Assembly: GCF_024198175.1 (NCBI RefSeq)
Contig: NZ_JAJVKV010000001.1
Coordinates: 620,001 to 684,000, forward strand
DNA length: 64,000 nucleotides
Direction: 5' to 3'
Source: Pyxidicoccus xibeiensis
GTDB taxonomy: Bacteria; Myxococcota; Myxococcia; Myxococcales; Myxococcaceae
Shown one piece after another: positions 8,765-18,069 of this stretch (within the stretch, counting starts at the first letter, position 1; each line of letters starts with the position of its first letter). A program made the position numbers and the translations under genes. Below the pieces are notes generated by a model that had not been told where the DNA came from, did no database searches, and saw only the letters and a list, made by a program, of their open reading frames with translations.

Positions 8765-9777
8765 TGGGGCTGCGAATGACGGTGCTCGCGGCGCTGGGCG
8801 TGGGCGTGCTGGCGGCGCCCTGCGGCGGCTTCAATGCCTCCAACCTCACCAAGGGCGACAACCTCCTGGGCAAGATGGGTGAGGCGGCGGAGAAGGCGGA
8901 GGAGTGCAAGAAGCTGGATGTCGAGCCGGCCGTGGCGGAGGAGTACGCCCTGGGCGGCGCGCTGGCCATCCACTTCGTGCAGCGCGGCGGCGGGCTGGTG
9001 CTGGAGGCTCCGCCGAAGGACGGCACGCAGCACCAGCCGAGGCGGCCGGGCGAGGCGCTGCACGACTACGTCAACACCGTGGGGAAGAACCTGGCGGCGC
9101 AGTCGCCCCGTCCCACGCTGGAGTGGACGTTCGGCGTCATCGACGACAAGCAGCAGTTCAACGCGGTGTCCGCGCCCGGCGGCTACGTCTTCATCTCGCG
9201 CAAGGTCCTGGAGTCGGTGGAGAACGAGGGCCAGCTCGCGGGTGTGCTGGCGCATGAAATCGCCCATGTCGTGCTCAAGCACGCCATCCGTCAGTACAAC
9301 GACACCAAGGTGAAGACCTGCAAGATGGCCGCGATGGGAGAGGCCGTCCTCTCTCCGGGCGCGGTGGCGCTGCTGTCCTCGAGCAAGAGCGGCGATGGCA
9401 CGCTGGACCTGGACAAGGAGCCCGGCCTGCTGGGGAGCCTGGCCGAGGACACCCTCGGCCTCTTCGACAAGGGCAACTCCAAGGAGATGGAGTTCGAGGC
9501 GGACAAGATGGCGGCCCAGCTCATGGTGTCCGCGGGGTACGACCCGGACGACTACCGCCGGCTCATCGCGAAGACGACCGAGAACACGACCTTCTCGTCC
9601 CGGCACCCGTCGAAGTCGGACCGGGTGAAGAAGCTCATCGCGTACACCAGCTCGCTGAAGGCGAAGGAAGGCGAGTTCGCGGAGCTGGCCACCGAGGGGC
9701 TCAGGTCTCCTCCGCTGAACACGGCGGCCCTGGCCGTCATCCGCTCCGGCACGGGCGTGGCGAAGGACTCGAAGTAG
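8764..9777 (+). CDS. M48 family metallopeptidase
   Basis: A 337-residue protein with an N-terminal export signal and a zinc protease motif HEIAH (H164, E165, H168). A downstream MEFEADKMAAQLM segment supplies the third zinc ligand. This is the BepA/Oma1-like gluzincin layout. The cysteine at residue 20 follows a proline, so it is not a good lipobox and the protein is more likely periplasmic than lipidated. The ATG overlaps the stop of the SH3-like gene, so the two are coupled. Such peptidases usually act in envelope protein quality control; the substrate here is unknown. A hairpin follows its stop. Confidence 0.9.
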   Translation: MGLRMTVLAALGVGVLAAPCGGFNASNLTKGDNLLGKMGEAAEKAEECKKLDVEPAVAEEYALGGALAIHFVQRGGGLVLEAPPKDGTQHQPRRPGEALHDYVNTVGKNLAAQSPRPTLEWTFGVIDDKQQFNAVSAPGGYVFISRKVLESVENEGQLAGVLAHEIAHVVLKHAIRQYNDTKVKTCKMAAMGEAVLSPGAVALLSSSKSGDGTLDLDKEPGLLGSLAEDTLGLFDKGNSKEMEFEADKMAAQLMVSAGYDPDDYRRLIAKTTENTTFSSRHPSKSDRVKKLIAYTSSLKAKEGEFAELATEGLRSPPLNTAALAVIRSGTGVAKDSK

Positions 9778-9787
9778 CGAAAAGCAG

Positions 9788-9831
9788 AAGGGGCGCGCGG
9801 CTCCCGCTTCCGGGTGGCCGCCGCCCCTTCG
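9788..9831. terminator. Bidirectional hairpin terminator candidate
   Basis: A perfect 9-bp stem (9788-9796 with 9823-9831, GAAGGGGCG) is extended inward by a second 5-bp stem after a one-base bulge. It lies between the convergent M48 peptidase and pomX genes. Read leftward, the stem is followed by a TGCTTTTC run, so it looks best as the terminator of the pom operon. Confidence 0.65.
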
Positions 9832-9852
9832 TTGCAGCAAGCACGTGGCGCT

Positions 9853-11052
9853 TCAGCGCACCATCGCCTGGCTGAGCGCGCGGTGCACGGACTCCAGGGC
9901 CTTGCGCGCCTCCAGCAGCTCGGCGCGCTCGGCGGTGAGCGAGGCCACCTGCTGGGCCAGCACGTCGCGCTCCCCCTGGAGCGCCTCCACGGTGCGGCGC
10001 AGGGACACCGTCTCGTCCTTGGCGGCCTCCAGCTCTCCGGCGAGCCGCTCCTCCTCGGCGAGGCTGTCCACGAGCGACTGCTTGCCCCGGGCGACCTCGT
10101 CCTCCAGCGCCTCGCGCTCGCGCGCCGCGGCCTGCAGGGCCTGACGGGTCTCCTGGAGGGACAGGAGCGCCTCGTCGCGCTCGCCCTCCAGCGCGGACAG
10201 CTCGCGCTCCAGGTCGGCCAGCAGCTTCACCCGGCCTTCCATCTCCGAGGTCAGCCGGCGCGCCTCGTCCATGCGCAGGCGGGCCTCCTCGGTGGCCTTC
10301 TCCGCCTGGCGGCGCGACACCTCGAGGTCCTGCGTGAGGGAGAGGTTGAGCGCCTTCACCTTCACCAGCTCGGACTGCAGGTGGGTGATGCGCTCCACGG
10401 CGCGCTGGCCCGCCTCGGCCACGGTGGCCGGCAGCGGCTCCGGGCGCGGGTTCTCCCGCACGGCCTTGAGGCGCGCCTTCAGCCGCTCGCGGCGTCCCGC
10501 GGAGTCGTGCGCGTCCTCGCGCGGAGAGGCTGGCGTCTGGACCTCCACCTCCGTGGGCGGCGCCTCCACGCGGGCCACCGGCTCGGCGACGGTGGCGGTG
10601 ACGTGGGGCAGCGAGGCATGGGCCGAGGCCTGCGTCATGGGGTGCTCCGGCGGAGGCCCGGACATGAGGCCGTCCAGGTGGAGCGCCGCGGGCGGCGCGG
10701 CGTAGGTGACGGGCTCGGCGGCGGGCGCGGCCTCGTAGCGGGCCTGCGGCTCCACCGGCTCGGGCTCTGGAGACGCGTAGGTGACGGGCTCGTCCGCGGC
10801 GGACTCCTGGGCGCGCAGGGCGGCGTCCATGGCCTCGGCGGCGGTGGGGCGCGGAGCGCGGGCGCGCTCGATGCGGGCGCGCACCTCGGCGGACAGGTCC
10901 GGGGCCTCGGCGGCGGGCGGCGGAGCGGACTCGGCGACAGCGTCCGACTCGGCGGGCGCGGAGCCCTCGGCCGGGTCGATGAGGCCGGTCAGCGCCCCCA
11001 GGCGGAGGCGCGGCTTGGCGCGGGACACGTTCTGTTCGAAGGCTTTCTTCAT
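9853..11052 (-). CDS. pomX: PomX, cell-division site scaffold and PomZ ATPase activator
   Basis: A 399-residue protein. The N-terminal half is Ala/Pro/Glu-rich and disordered; residues ~185-395 form a long coiled coil. The extreme N-terminus keeps the basic peptide with K13 and R15, the residues known in Myxococcus xanthus PomX to stimulate PomZ ATP hydrolysis. The length is close to the known protein (404). It is the last gene of the pomY-pomZ-pomX operon, 8 bp after pomZ. In M. xanthus PomX forms the scaffold of the cluster that moves over the nucleoid to midcell and positions the Z-ring. The assignment rests on motif, coiled coil and gene order together. Confidence 0.93.
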   Translation of the reverse strand: MKKAFEQNVSRAKPRLRLGALTGLIDPAEGSAPAESDAVAESAPPPAAEAPDLSAEVRARIERARAPRPTAAEAMDAALRAQESAADEPVTYASPEPEPVEPQARYEAAPAAEPVTYAAPPAALHLDGLMSGPPPEHPMTQASAHASLPHVTATVAEPVARVEAPPTEVEVQTPASPREDAHDSAGRRERLKARLKAVRENPRPEPLPATVAEAGQRAVERITHLQSELVKVKALNLSLTQDLEVSRRQAEKATEEARLRMDEARRLTSEMEGRVKLLADLERELSALEGERDEALLSLQETRQALQAAAREREALEDEVARGKQSLVDSLAEEERLAGELEAAKDETVSLRRTVEALQGERDVLAQQVASLTAERAELLEARKALESVHRALSQAMVR

Positions 11053-11060
11053 GGCGGTTC

Positions 11061-12020
11061 TCAGCCGGCCTGCTGGGTGCCCTTCTTCGGGGCGGCGGCG
11101 GCCGCGGCGACGAGGCGCGGCAGGATGTTGTCAATCATGGCCTGGATGTCGCTGGCCCCCTTGGACGTGGGGTCCGCGACGAACACCGGGCGGCCCTCAC
11201 TGGAGGCCTGCGCGAACTTGGTGCACTGCCGGATGATGGTGGGCAGCAGGAACTCCGGGTAGTGCGTCTGCAGCGCCTCCAGCGCCTCCTTCGCCAGCTT
11301 GAAGGTGGCGTTGAACGAGTTGACCACGATGAAGACGTGGTCGAGCACGTGGTTCAGGTCCTCCTCCAGGCTCTGCACCGTTTCGAACAGCAGCTTGAGG
11401 CCGTGGAAGGACAGGAAGTCCGCGAGCACGGGGACGAGCAGGTCGTTCGCCGCCATCAGCGCGTTGAGGTTGAGCAGGCCGAAGGACGGGGGCGCGTCGA
11501 AGACGATGACGTCGTACTGCGCCTCCACGTCCTTGAGGGCGTTGCGCAGCTTGAACTCGCGACCGGACATGGGCATCAGCGCCAGGTCCATGGTGGACAT
11601 CGTCAGGTTGGACGGGACGAAGTCCAGGTTGGGCAGGGTGGACTTCTGGATGACCTTGGCGAGCGGCGTCTTGCGGACGAGGACGTCCAGGAGCGTCTTC
11701 TCGAAGTCCTCGCCCTCGTAGCCGAGGCACTTGGTGGCGTGGCCCTGGCTGTCGAGGTCGATGAGGAGGACGGCGTAGCCCAGCTCCGCCAGGCGCCAGG
11801 CGTAGGAGGTGGACAGGGACGTCTTGCCGGTGCCGCCCTTGAAGTTGAGGAAGAGCTGGCGGCGGTGGCCGATGCGCGCGGGGAAGGCGTTCAGCGTGGT
11901 GCGCAGCTCCCAGATGTCATCCGGGGTGTAGGTGTCCTTCCGCGACTCCGGCGGAATCTGCTTCGGGGACACGCCGAGCATCTCGGCCACCTGCTTGGAG
12001 CTGTACGTCGGCGCTTCCAT
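11061..12020 (-). CDS. pomZ: PomZ, ParA/MinD-family ATPase positioning the division site
   Basis: A 319-residue ParA-type ATPase. A deviant Walker A motif KGGTGKTS places G62 and K66 at the same numbers as in characterised M. xanthus PomZ. The Walker A' motif LLIDLDSQG contains D90, and a Walker B segment VIVFDAPPS follows. The ~45 residues before the P-loop resemble a small helix-turn-helix (QVAEMLGVSPKQI). ATP-bound dimers bind nucleoid DNA and tether the PomX/PomY cluster, moving it to midcell. The ATG at 12020 has a GAAGGG site 6 nt upstream. It lies between pomY and pomX on the same strand. Confidence 0.96.
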   Translation of the reverse strand: MEAPTYSSKQVAEMLGVSPKQIPPESRKDTYTPDDIWELRTTLNAFPARIGHRRQLFLNFKGGTGKTSLSTSYAWRLAELGYAVLLIDLDSQGHATKCLGYEGEDFEKTLLDVLVRKTPLAKVIQKSTLPNLDFVPSNLTMSTMDLALMPMSGREFKLRNALKDVEAQYDVIVFDAPPSFGLLNLNALMAANDLLVPVLADFLSFHGLKLLFETVQSLEEDLNHVLDHVFIVVNSFNATFKLAKEALEALQTHYPEFLLPTIIRQCTKFAQASSEGRPVFVADPTSKGASDIQAMIDNILPRLVAAAAAAPKKGTQQAG

Positions 12021-12060
12021 GGACGACCCTTCGCAAGACGTGCGGAACGGCTAACTTGCC

Positions 12061-13989
12061 TCAAGCGGCGAAGTATTTGTGCCCCCTTCGGACCACCGCT
12101 CCCCTGGCGGACAGGAGGGTGAGCGCCTCCTGGGCGAGCTCCGAGGGAGCCGACAGGGCGACTGCCAGCTCGACGAGCGAGCGGCCTCGGACCGCCAGGC
12201 GGACCTCCGACAGCATCCGGGTGCAGAGCTCCTCGATGGGCGAGACAGCGCGGGCCGGGGCCGGGCGGGGCTCGACGGGCGCGGGGGCCGGCGCGGCGGC
12301 CTGCGCATGCACGGCGCCCATGGCCACCAGGGCCGCCTGCACGGGGGACAGACGCTGGGCGGGCGGAGCGGCGCGAGGCGGCTGGGCGGGAGGCGTTCCG
12401 GCCGGGTTCCGCGCGGGAGCGGCGGCCATGACCGGGGCAGGACTCGGGGCTCGGACCTGCGCGGTGGCGCCATTCGAGGCAGCGGCCAGGGCCTGCGGCG
12501 GAGCAGCACCCATCCGGGCCTGCACCGTCGCGCCGACCAGCACCTGCGCCGGAGCGGAAGCCGTGGCCACCAGGACCTGCTCGGGCACGGCCATCATCGC
12601 GACTGCGTGGGCCACGGGAGCGACAGTCACGGGCCGGGGCTGCTCCAGCCGGGCGCGCACGGGCTTCACGGGCAGCGTCGCCAGCCGGCGGATCTCCCGG
12701 CGCCGATGCGTGTCATCCAGGTCCACCACCGCGGACACGTCATGCCCGAGGATGCGCGACAGGCTCTGCGCGGCCGCCTTGCGCACGCGCGGCTCGCGGT
12801 CCGCCAGCGCGCCCAGCAGCAGCGCACGGGCGTTCTCGCCACTCCCCGCGCCGAGCGCCAGAGCAGCCAGTGCGCGAGCCTCCGGGTCCGCGTCGTGGAT
12901 GGCCTCTTCGCCCAGCCGGCGCGCCGTCTCACCCTCGAGCCCCAGCGCCAGCAGCGACGCCCGGCGGCGCACCGAGCGGTCCGGGTCCTTCATCGCCTGC
13001 GCCAGGTGCGGCGCCGCGTCCTTGGGCGCCAGCGTCAGCAGCGCCTTCAGCGCGGCGATGCGCACCTCCGGTACCGGCGACGACAGCAGCGGCGACACCA
13101 CCGACGCCCCCTGCTCCCGGCACAGCGAGGCGAACGCCTGCAGCAGCGCCACCTGCGCCGTGGGGTCCGTCTCCGCATGCAGCGCCGTGGCCAGCGCGGG
13201 CGCGGCGGCCGGCTGTGCCAGCGCCTTCAGTCGCTCCGCGGCGCGAACCCGGGCGGCGGAGTCCTGCGCGGACAGCTCGCGCACCGAGAAGCCGAACAGC
13301 GTCTCGTCCGTCGAGCCACCGAAGCTCGCGTGCGCGGACAGCCCCGCGTGCGCGGACAGCTCCGCCTGCTGCGCCGCGCTCACGCCCAGCCGGCCCGCCT
13401 GGAAGAAGCGCTGCGCCTCGCGCGCCACCGGCGACAGGCCCTCCATCCCCCGCTCGAACCTCTCGGGAGACCGCTCCGCGGACGCGACGGGCGGCTCGCT
13501 GTCGGACGCGGTGCCGGCCGTCTCGCGCAGCGGCACGGACGGGCCGCGCACCGGAGGCACCACCACGCCCTGCGCCACCGGCCCCGCCTCGCCGCGCAGC
13601 AGCACCTCGCTGCGAAGCTGGGAGATGAACGACGCCAGGTCCAGCCCCAGGTCGTCGTCCTCCTCGTCGCGCTCCTGCGCCGACGAGCGGATGCGGCTGG
13701 CGTCCAGCAGCTTGTCCATGAGCTGGTGGCGCTCGCCGCGCAGCGCCTGGTTGAGCCGCGTCAGCTCCTCGCGCTCGGCCTGCATGCGGGCGATGCGGAC
13801 CTCCAGCTCCGCCACCTCGCGCCGCAGCTCCAGCTCGCGCTGGTGCGTCTCCGCCAGCTCGCGCTTCAGGTGCGCCATCTCCTCGCGCGTCGAGTCCAGC
13901 TCGCTGTGCAGCTGCTCCGCGCGAGCCTCGAAGTAGACGATTTTTTCGAGTGCGCTCTTGAGCAGCGCGTCCGGACGCTCGTCGCTCAC
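12061..13989 (-). CDS. pomY: PomY, HEAT-repeat coiled-coil division regulator
   Basis: About 642 residues from the GTG at 13989. Residues ~15-110 are a coiled coil. A linker leads to HEAT-like helical repeats at roughly 260-440, with recurring patterns such as SPVPEVRIAALKALL and DPDRSVRRRASLLA. A Pro/Ala-rich stretch follows, then a small C-terminal helical domain. This is the PomY layout; the M. xanthus protein is 682 residues. PomY binds PomX and FtsZ and helps start the Z-ring. It is the first gene of the operon and has GGGAGGG about 12 nt ahead of the chosen start. Upstream in-frame starts exist (up to 14376), but that stretch lacks conserved sequence. Confidence 0.9.
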   Translation of the reverse strand: MSDERPDALLKSALEKIVYFEARAEQLHSELDSTREEMAHLKRELAETHQRELELRREVAELEVRIARMQAEREELTRLNQALRGERHQLMDKLLDASRIRSSAQERDEEDDDLGLDLASFISQLRSEVLLRGEAGPVAQGVVVPPVRGPSVPLRETAGTASDSEPPVASAERSPERFERGMEGLSPVAREAQRFFQAGRLGVSAAQQAELSAHAGLSAHASFGGSTDETLFGFSVRELSAQDSAARVRAAERLKALAQPAAAPALATALHAETDPTAQVALLQAFASLCREQGASVVSPLLSSPVPEVRIAALKALLTLAPKDAAPHLAQAMKDPDRSVRRRASLLALGLEGETARRLGEEAIHDADPEARALAALALGAGSGENARALLLGALADREPRVRKAAAQSLSRILGHDVSAVVDLDDTHRRREIRRLATLPVKPVRARLEQPRPVTVAPVAHAVAMMAVPEQVLVATASAPAQVLVGATVQARMGAAPPQALAAASNGATAQVRAPSPAPVMAAAPARNPAGTPPAQPPRAAPPAQRLSPVQAALVAMGAVHAQAAAPAPAPVEPRPAPARAVSPIEELCTRMLSEVRLAVRGRSLVELAVALSAPSELAQEALTLLSARGAVVRRGHKYFAA

Positions 13990-14405
13990 GACCTGTACAG
14001 CCCTCCCCGCGAGGCGCGATGCACCCCCGGCTCCGTAGACCGGAGGCATGCACCGGTTCCCCGGGACCCACCGGGGCGCCCAACCTATGTCAGACCTCCC
14101 GCCTTCGTAAACCCCGGAAACACCAGGGCTTTTCCCCTGTGCATCCACCGCGCCGTTGACAACGCCGCGCAGGCCGATTTTTCGGGCCTCGCGCCGCCGT
14201 GCCCCCCGCGCCCGCAGGGCCCTCGCGAGGTCGGAAACCCGCCCGATTCCGGACGCTTCCACACGCCCTTCCGGGAGCCCCGGAATGTCAGACCCGACTC
14301 GTAGTCTGTGTTCCACGAGGCGGCCAACCGAAGTCACTTCTCCCCGGCGCCTCTCCGCTCGAATGCGGGGGGACAAGCCCTCTTTTCGACAGGTTTCCGC
14401 ACGCC
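13990..14405. other. Divergent intergenic region between pomY and an XRE regulator
   Basis: These 416 bases contain no convincing gene. They must hold the leftward promoter of the pom operon and the rightward promoter of the regulator. A TTGACA hexamer occurs on the plus strand at 14156-14161, but no good -10 follows at 16-18 bp, so I do not call a promoter. Confidence 0.55.
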
Positions 14406-14774
14406 ATGGAACAACGACTGGCCACCATCATTGGAAACGCGGTTCGCGCGGCCCGGCAGCGGCTGGAGCTCACCCAGGCCGACGTCGCCGAGCGCGTCGG
14501 CATCGCCACGGAAGTCTACGGCCGCCTGGAGCGCGGCCACATGCTCCCCAGCGTGCGCACGCTGAGGAAGCTGTGTCTGGTCCTCAACTGCTCCTCGGAC
14601 GTGCTGCTCGGCATGGCGGGAGTCGCCGGAGTCGAAGGCGCGCCCGCGCTCGCCGAGGACCCGCCGGAGTACCGCGAGCGTCCCGAAGTCCGCCGCCTGC
14701 TGCGCACCGTGCGCAAGCTGGACGCGCCCCGGCTGCGGCTGCTGGGGCAGGTGGCCAACGCGCTCGAGAACTGA
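14406..14774 (+). CDS. XRE-family helix-turn-helix regulator
   Basis: A 122-residue protein. Its N-terminal ~65 residues form a Cro/C1-type helix-turn-helix: LTQADVAERVGIATEVYGRL followed by ERGHMLPSVRTLRKLC. The C-terminal part is short, charged and helical. The chosen ATG begins the domain directly. It is transcribed divergently from pomY, so control of the pom operon or of itself is possible but not shown. No ligand-binding domain is present. Confidence 0.87.
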   Translation: MEQRLATIIGNAVRAARQRLELTQADVAERVGIATEVYGRLERGHMLPSVRTLRKLCLVLNCSSDVLLGMAGVAGVEGAPALAEDPPEYRERPEVRRLLRTVRKLDAPRLRLLGQVANALEN

Positions 14775-14937
14775 GCGCGCCGTCCCTCTCTTCCACCCCA
14801 CGTGGAAGAGAGGGAGCCAGGACGGACTCAGACCGGGGCGGGGGGGACCCTGGATGTGAGGGAAGTTTCGTTCTGGCGCAAGCGCTTGGCGCGTGGAGTG
14901 AAGCGGCGGCGGCGGGGCGGGCGTACTTAGAGTCTTC

Positions 14938-15837
14938 ATGACTCGCGCCCCCCCGCCGACGCCCAGCTTCGACCTGCCCCAGCTCGCGGTCCACGCGTTG
15001 TGGTGGGTGTGGTTTCCCGCCTTCGTGCTGAGCTGGGACGGGCTGGGGGTGGCGGGCCGGCTGGGGATGTGCGCGCTGGGCTGGGCGGTGCTGTTCTGGA
15101 ACTACGCCGTCCTGCACAACCACATGCACGTCTCCACCGCCCGGCCGAAGCTGGCGCACTGGGTGGTGTCCCGGACGCTGGGCATGGCCTGCGGCTTCCC
15201 CTACCGCGGCTACTACATCCACCACTTCAACCACCACAAGTACAACGACGGGCCGGGGGACTGGGGCCAGCGGCGCCCCGGCGAGGGGGCCGTGCGCTAC
15301 TGCCTGCGCTCGGCGCTGTCGCCCTGGTTCTGGCCCTTCGAGGCGGTGGGCCACGTCTGGAAGGCGGCGACCAAGCGCAAGCAGCGGCTGGAGCTGGTCA
15401 TCGACTTCCTGGTGGTGGACGGCACCCTGCTGGCGCTCGTCGTCTGGAAGCCGGCGCTGGGGCTGGCGTGGTGGGCCGTCCTGCTGGTGGGCCAGGTGTG
15501 CATCCTCTGGCTCAACCTGGCGGCACACTTCGAGACGGACGCCAGCCAGCGTGACGCACTGGGCAATACGTCCACGTCGCGCTTCTACAACCTCTTCTTC
15601 TTCAATGCGGGCTTCCACCAGGCCCACCACCTGAAGCCGCAGACGCCCTGGTACGAGCTGCCGGCGGCCACCCGGGAGCTCGCCGCCTCGGGCCTGGTCC
15701 GTCCGGCGCTGATTACCGGACTTTCGCCCATCAATCCCTTGTGGGTGGCCCGCATCATTCGGCGCTATTCTGCCAGGCCGTGCGATCGGCAGACGGAGTC
15801 GACGATTACCTCCGGGACCCCCTCGGCCGTTACGTAG
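14938..15837 (+). CDS. Membrane fatty-acid desaturase family protein
   Basis: A 299-residue integral membrane protein with the three histidine boxes of di-iron desaturases/hydroxylases: HNHMH (60-64), HHFNHH (95-100) and HQAHH (227-231), separated by hydrophobic helices. It probably introduces a double bond or hydroxyl group into a lipid chain at the inner membrane; the substrate cannot be read from sequence. The last ~20 residues overlap the start of the AraC-type gene in another frame, so the pair is likely co-transcribed and the regulator may control it. Confidence 0.9.
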   Translation: MTRAPPPTPSFDLPQLAVHALWWVWFPAFVLSWDGLGVAGRLGMCALGWAVLFWNYAVLHNHMHVSTARPKLAHWVVSRTLGMACGFPYRGYYIHHFNHHKYNDGPGDWGQRRPGEGAVRYCLRSALSPWFWPFEAVGHVWKAATKRKQRLELVIDFLVVDGTLLALVVWKPALGLAWWAVLLVGQVCILWLNLAAHFETDASQRDALGNTSTSRFYNLFFFNAGFHQAHHLKPQTPWYELPAATRELAASGLVRPALITGLSPINPLWVARIIRRYSARPCDRQTESTITSGTPSAVT

Positions 15838-16649
15838 TCGGGGAGGGCTTCCTCCATTGGTACGCCTCGGCGGACCTGTGCGGCTTCATCCTGTGGGGAC
15901 GCCCGGGTGAGTCGCAGGTGCGGCGGCTCGTGCAGATTCTGGACGTGGAGCTGGCGCCCGCGAAGCCCCACGCCTCGCTGGTGGACGCGCGCCGGCTGGA
16001 GGCCGCGGACCCGTCCGCCTTCGCCGTCCTGGTGAAGTACATGCAGCCCCGGGAGAAGGCCTTCAGCACCTCCGTGCTGAAGCAGGCGCTGGTGCGTCCG
16101 GAGGGCGTCGTGGGCGCGGTGGTGGGCGGCTTCTACACGCTCTTGTCCGGCGCGTACCCCAGCCGCGCCTTCAGCGACCCGGCCGAGGCGCTGGCGTGGC
16201 TGGGCCACCCGGAGGCGCTGGCGGCGCCGCTGCTGGCGAAGCTGAATGACCTGGTCGCCGAGGCCACCGGCCAGTCGCCGCTCTTGCGCGAGCTGCACCA
16301 GGTGATGAAGGGCAAGCTGCCGGACGTGAATCTGTCGGACGTGGCCCGGGAGATGGGCATGTCCGAGCGGACGCTGCAGCGGCGGCTGAAGGAGGCGGGC
16401 ACGTCCTTCCAGGCGGAGCTGAATGCCGTGCAGGTGCGCATGGCGCAGGCGCTGCTGCTGGAGACGGACATGAAGCTCACCGCCGTGGCGGTGGAGGTGG
16501 GCTGCGCGTCGCTCCAGCACTTCAGCAGCCTGTTCCGCAAGCTGGTGGGCACGTCCCCCAGCGCGTGGCGGGACGCGCAGCAGGGCAAGGCGTCCACGGA
16601 GGCCGGGGAGGAGACGGCCGCGGAGCCCTCCACCCAGGGTGGCGAGTAG
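15780..16649 (+). CDS. AraC-family transcriptional regulator
   Basis: About 289 residues. The C-terminal ~100 residues form the double helix-turn-helix of AraC regulators: LSDVAREMGMSERTLQRRL, and then VAVEVGCASLQHFSSLFRKL leading to GTSPSAWR. The N-terminal two thirds is a soluble domain without a recognised fold; it may sense a signal. The start is uncertain: I give the GTG at 15780, while a GTG at 15741 is also in frame and neither has a strong ribosome-binding site. Both lie inside the 3' end of the desaturase gene, which suggests translational coupling. Confidence 0.85.
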   Translation: MRSADGVDDYLRDPLGRYVVGEGFLHWYASADLCGFILWGRPGESQVRRLVQILDVELAPAKPHASLVDARRLEAADPSAFAVLVKYMQPREKAFSTSVLKQALVRPEGVVGAVVGGFYTLLSGAYPSRAFSDPAEALAWLGHPEALAAPLLAKLNDLVAEATGQSPLLRELHQVMKGKLPDVNLSDVAREMGMSERTLQRRLKEAGTSFQAELNAVQVRMAQALLLETDMKLTAVAVEVGCASLQHFSSLFRKLVGTSPSAWRDAQQGKASTEAGEETAAEPSTQGGE

Positions 16650-16715
16650 CAGTCCGGCGTCAGGGGTGCGGGTACGTCACCGTGAGGGTGGGCACCAGCC
16701 CCGGGTCCGTGCTTG

Positions 16716-18035
16716 TCACGAGACTCCGGGCAGTCGCAGGGTGAAGCGCGCCCCACCCTCCGGGCGGTTCTCCGCCACCAGGGTGCCTCCGGCGCGCGCC
16801 ACGTACTCGCGGCACAGGGCCAGGCCCAGGCCGGTGCCCTTGCCCGGGGGCTTGGTGGTGAAGAAGGGCTCGAACAGGCGCGGCAGCACGGCGTCGGGGA
16901 TGCCGGGGCCGTTGTCCTCCACGTCCACCCGCACGCCCGTCTCCTCCCGCGTGGAGCGCACGACGATGCGCGCCGGGCGGCGGGGCTCCATGGTCTCCAG
17001 CGCGTCCGCCGCGTTGAGCAGCAGGTTCACCAGCACCTGCACCAGGTGGCGCTGGCTGATGCGCACGCGAGGCAGGCCCGGGGCGAGCTCCCGCACCACC
17101 TCGCCCAGGCTGCGCAGCCGCACCGACGCCAGCCGGTCCGCCTCCGCCACCGCGTCCTCCACCGCGCAGTGCTCCTCCGCGTCCGTCGCGTCGCGCGAGA
17201 AGCGGCGCAGGTCCGCGACAATCTGCTGGATGCGCTGCACGCCCTGCTGCGTCTCCTCCAGCACGCGGCGCAGCTCCTCCACGTCCGGCGCCGGCTCGCG
17301 CAGCTCCTCCTCCAGGAAGCCCAGGTTGGACTTCACGTAGGCCAGCGGGTTGTTCACCTCGTGCGCCACGCCCGCGGCCAGCTTGCCCACCACCGCCAGC
17401 CGCTCCATCTCCGCGCGGTTGCGCTCGGCCTGGGCGCGCAGCCGCTCGCTCTCCGCCAGCCGCTGCAACGCCTCCACGCGCTCCCGGTCCGCCTCGCGCT
17501 CCGCGTCGCGCAGCCGGCGGAACGTGCGCCCGCCATAGACGGACACCCACGCGATGAAGACGAAGGAGAACACCTGCGCCAGCGCATCGCGCGGCGACGC
17601 GCGGGACCACCAGCACGTCAGCAGCAGCGACACCAGCGTCAGCGCGCACGCCACCAGCGTGGGCTGCCGGTGCCCCGGCGTGAAGACCGCGATGATGAGC
17701 GGCACCGCGTACAACCCGGGGAAGAAGGGACTGGCCAGGCCGCCGGTGAAGCGGATGACGAGCAACAGCGCCACGAGGCTCACGAGGGCGGCCAGCGCGC
17801 TGCCCGTCTTCGAGTCCACCCAGCGCGCCCTCACCGCCACGCCCAGCACGATGAAGACGGCACTCCACGCCACGTGGACGGCCAGGACCTCTGGAATCAG
17901 CCGGCCCAGCGTCAGCGGGTGCGTGGCGCCGGAGAGCGTCAGCCCCAGCGCGCACAGCAGGTAGTTGCGGCGCCGCAGCCGCAGGTGGGCTTCCAGCTCG
18001 GCGGGCAGCGGGGCGGTGGGGACGTCCTGGGACAA
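16716..18035 (-). CDS. Membrane-bound sensor histidine kinase
   Basis: A 439-residue protein. Residues ~25-170 contain about six hydrophobic helices forming an integral-membrane sensor. A coiled linker at 172-215 follows, then the phospho-acceptor H225 in AGVAHEVNNP and the ATPase domain. The ATPase domain has the N box LLNAADAL, G1 box DNGPGIPD, F box FEPFFTTK and G2 box GKGTGLGLALC. All catalytic boxes are intact. No response-regulator gene is adjacent, so the partner is elsewhere, as is common in myxobacteria. The signal is unknown. Confidence 0.93.
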   Translation of the reverse strand: MSQDVPTAPLPAELEAHLRLRRRNYLLCALGLTLSGATHPLTLGRLIPEVLAVHVAWSAVFIVLGVAVRARWVDSKTGSALAALVSLVALLLVIRFTGGLASPFFPGLYAVPLIIAVFTPGHRQPTLVACALTLVSLLLTCWWSRASPRDALAQVFSFVFIAWVSVYGGRTFRRLRDAEREADRERVEALQRLAESERLRAQAERNRAEMERLAVVGKLAAGVAHEVNNPLAYVKSNLGFLEEELREPAPDVEELRRVLEETQQGVQRIQQIVADLRRFSRDATDAEEHCAVEDAVAEADRLASVRLRSLGEVVRELAPGLPRVRISQRHLVQVLVNLLLNAADALETMEPRRPARIVVRSTREETGVRVDVEDNGPGIPDAVLPRLFEPFFTTKPPGKGTGLGLALCREYVARAGGTLVAENRPEGGARFTLRLPGVS

Positions 18036-18069
18036 GGAGCGGGTTCCTGGGGCGGGCGGGCGCAGGGGC

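Noticed and set aside
8764-9777. M48 peptidase as a lipoprotein
   Set aside because: The candidate cysteine (residue 20) is preceded by proline, which does not fit a lipobox.
14156-14179. TTGACA-based promoter for the XRE gene
   Set aside because: No acceptable -10 element follows at 16-18 bp, and it is about 250 bp from the start codon.
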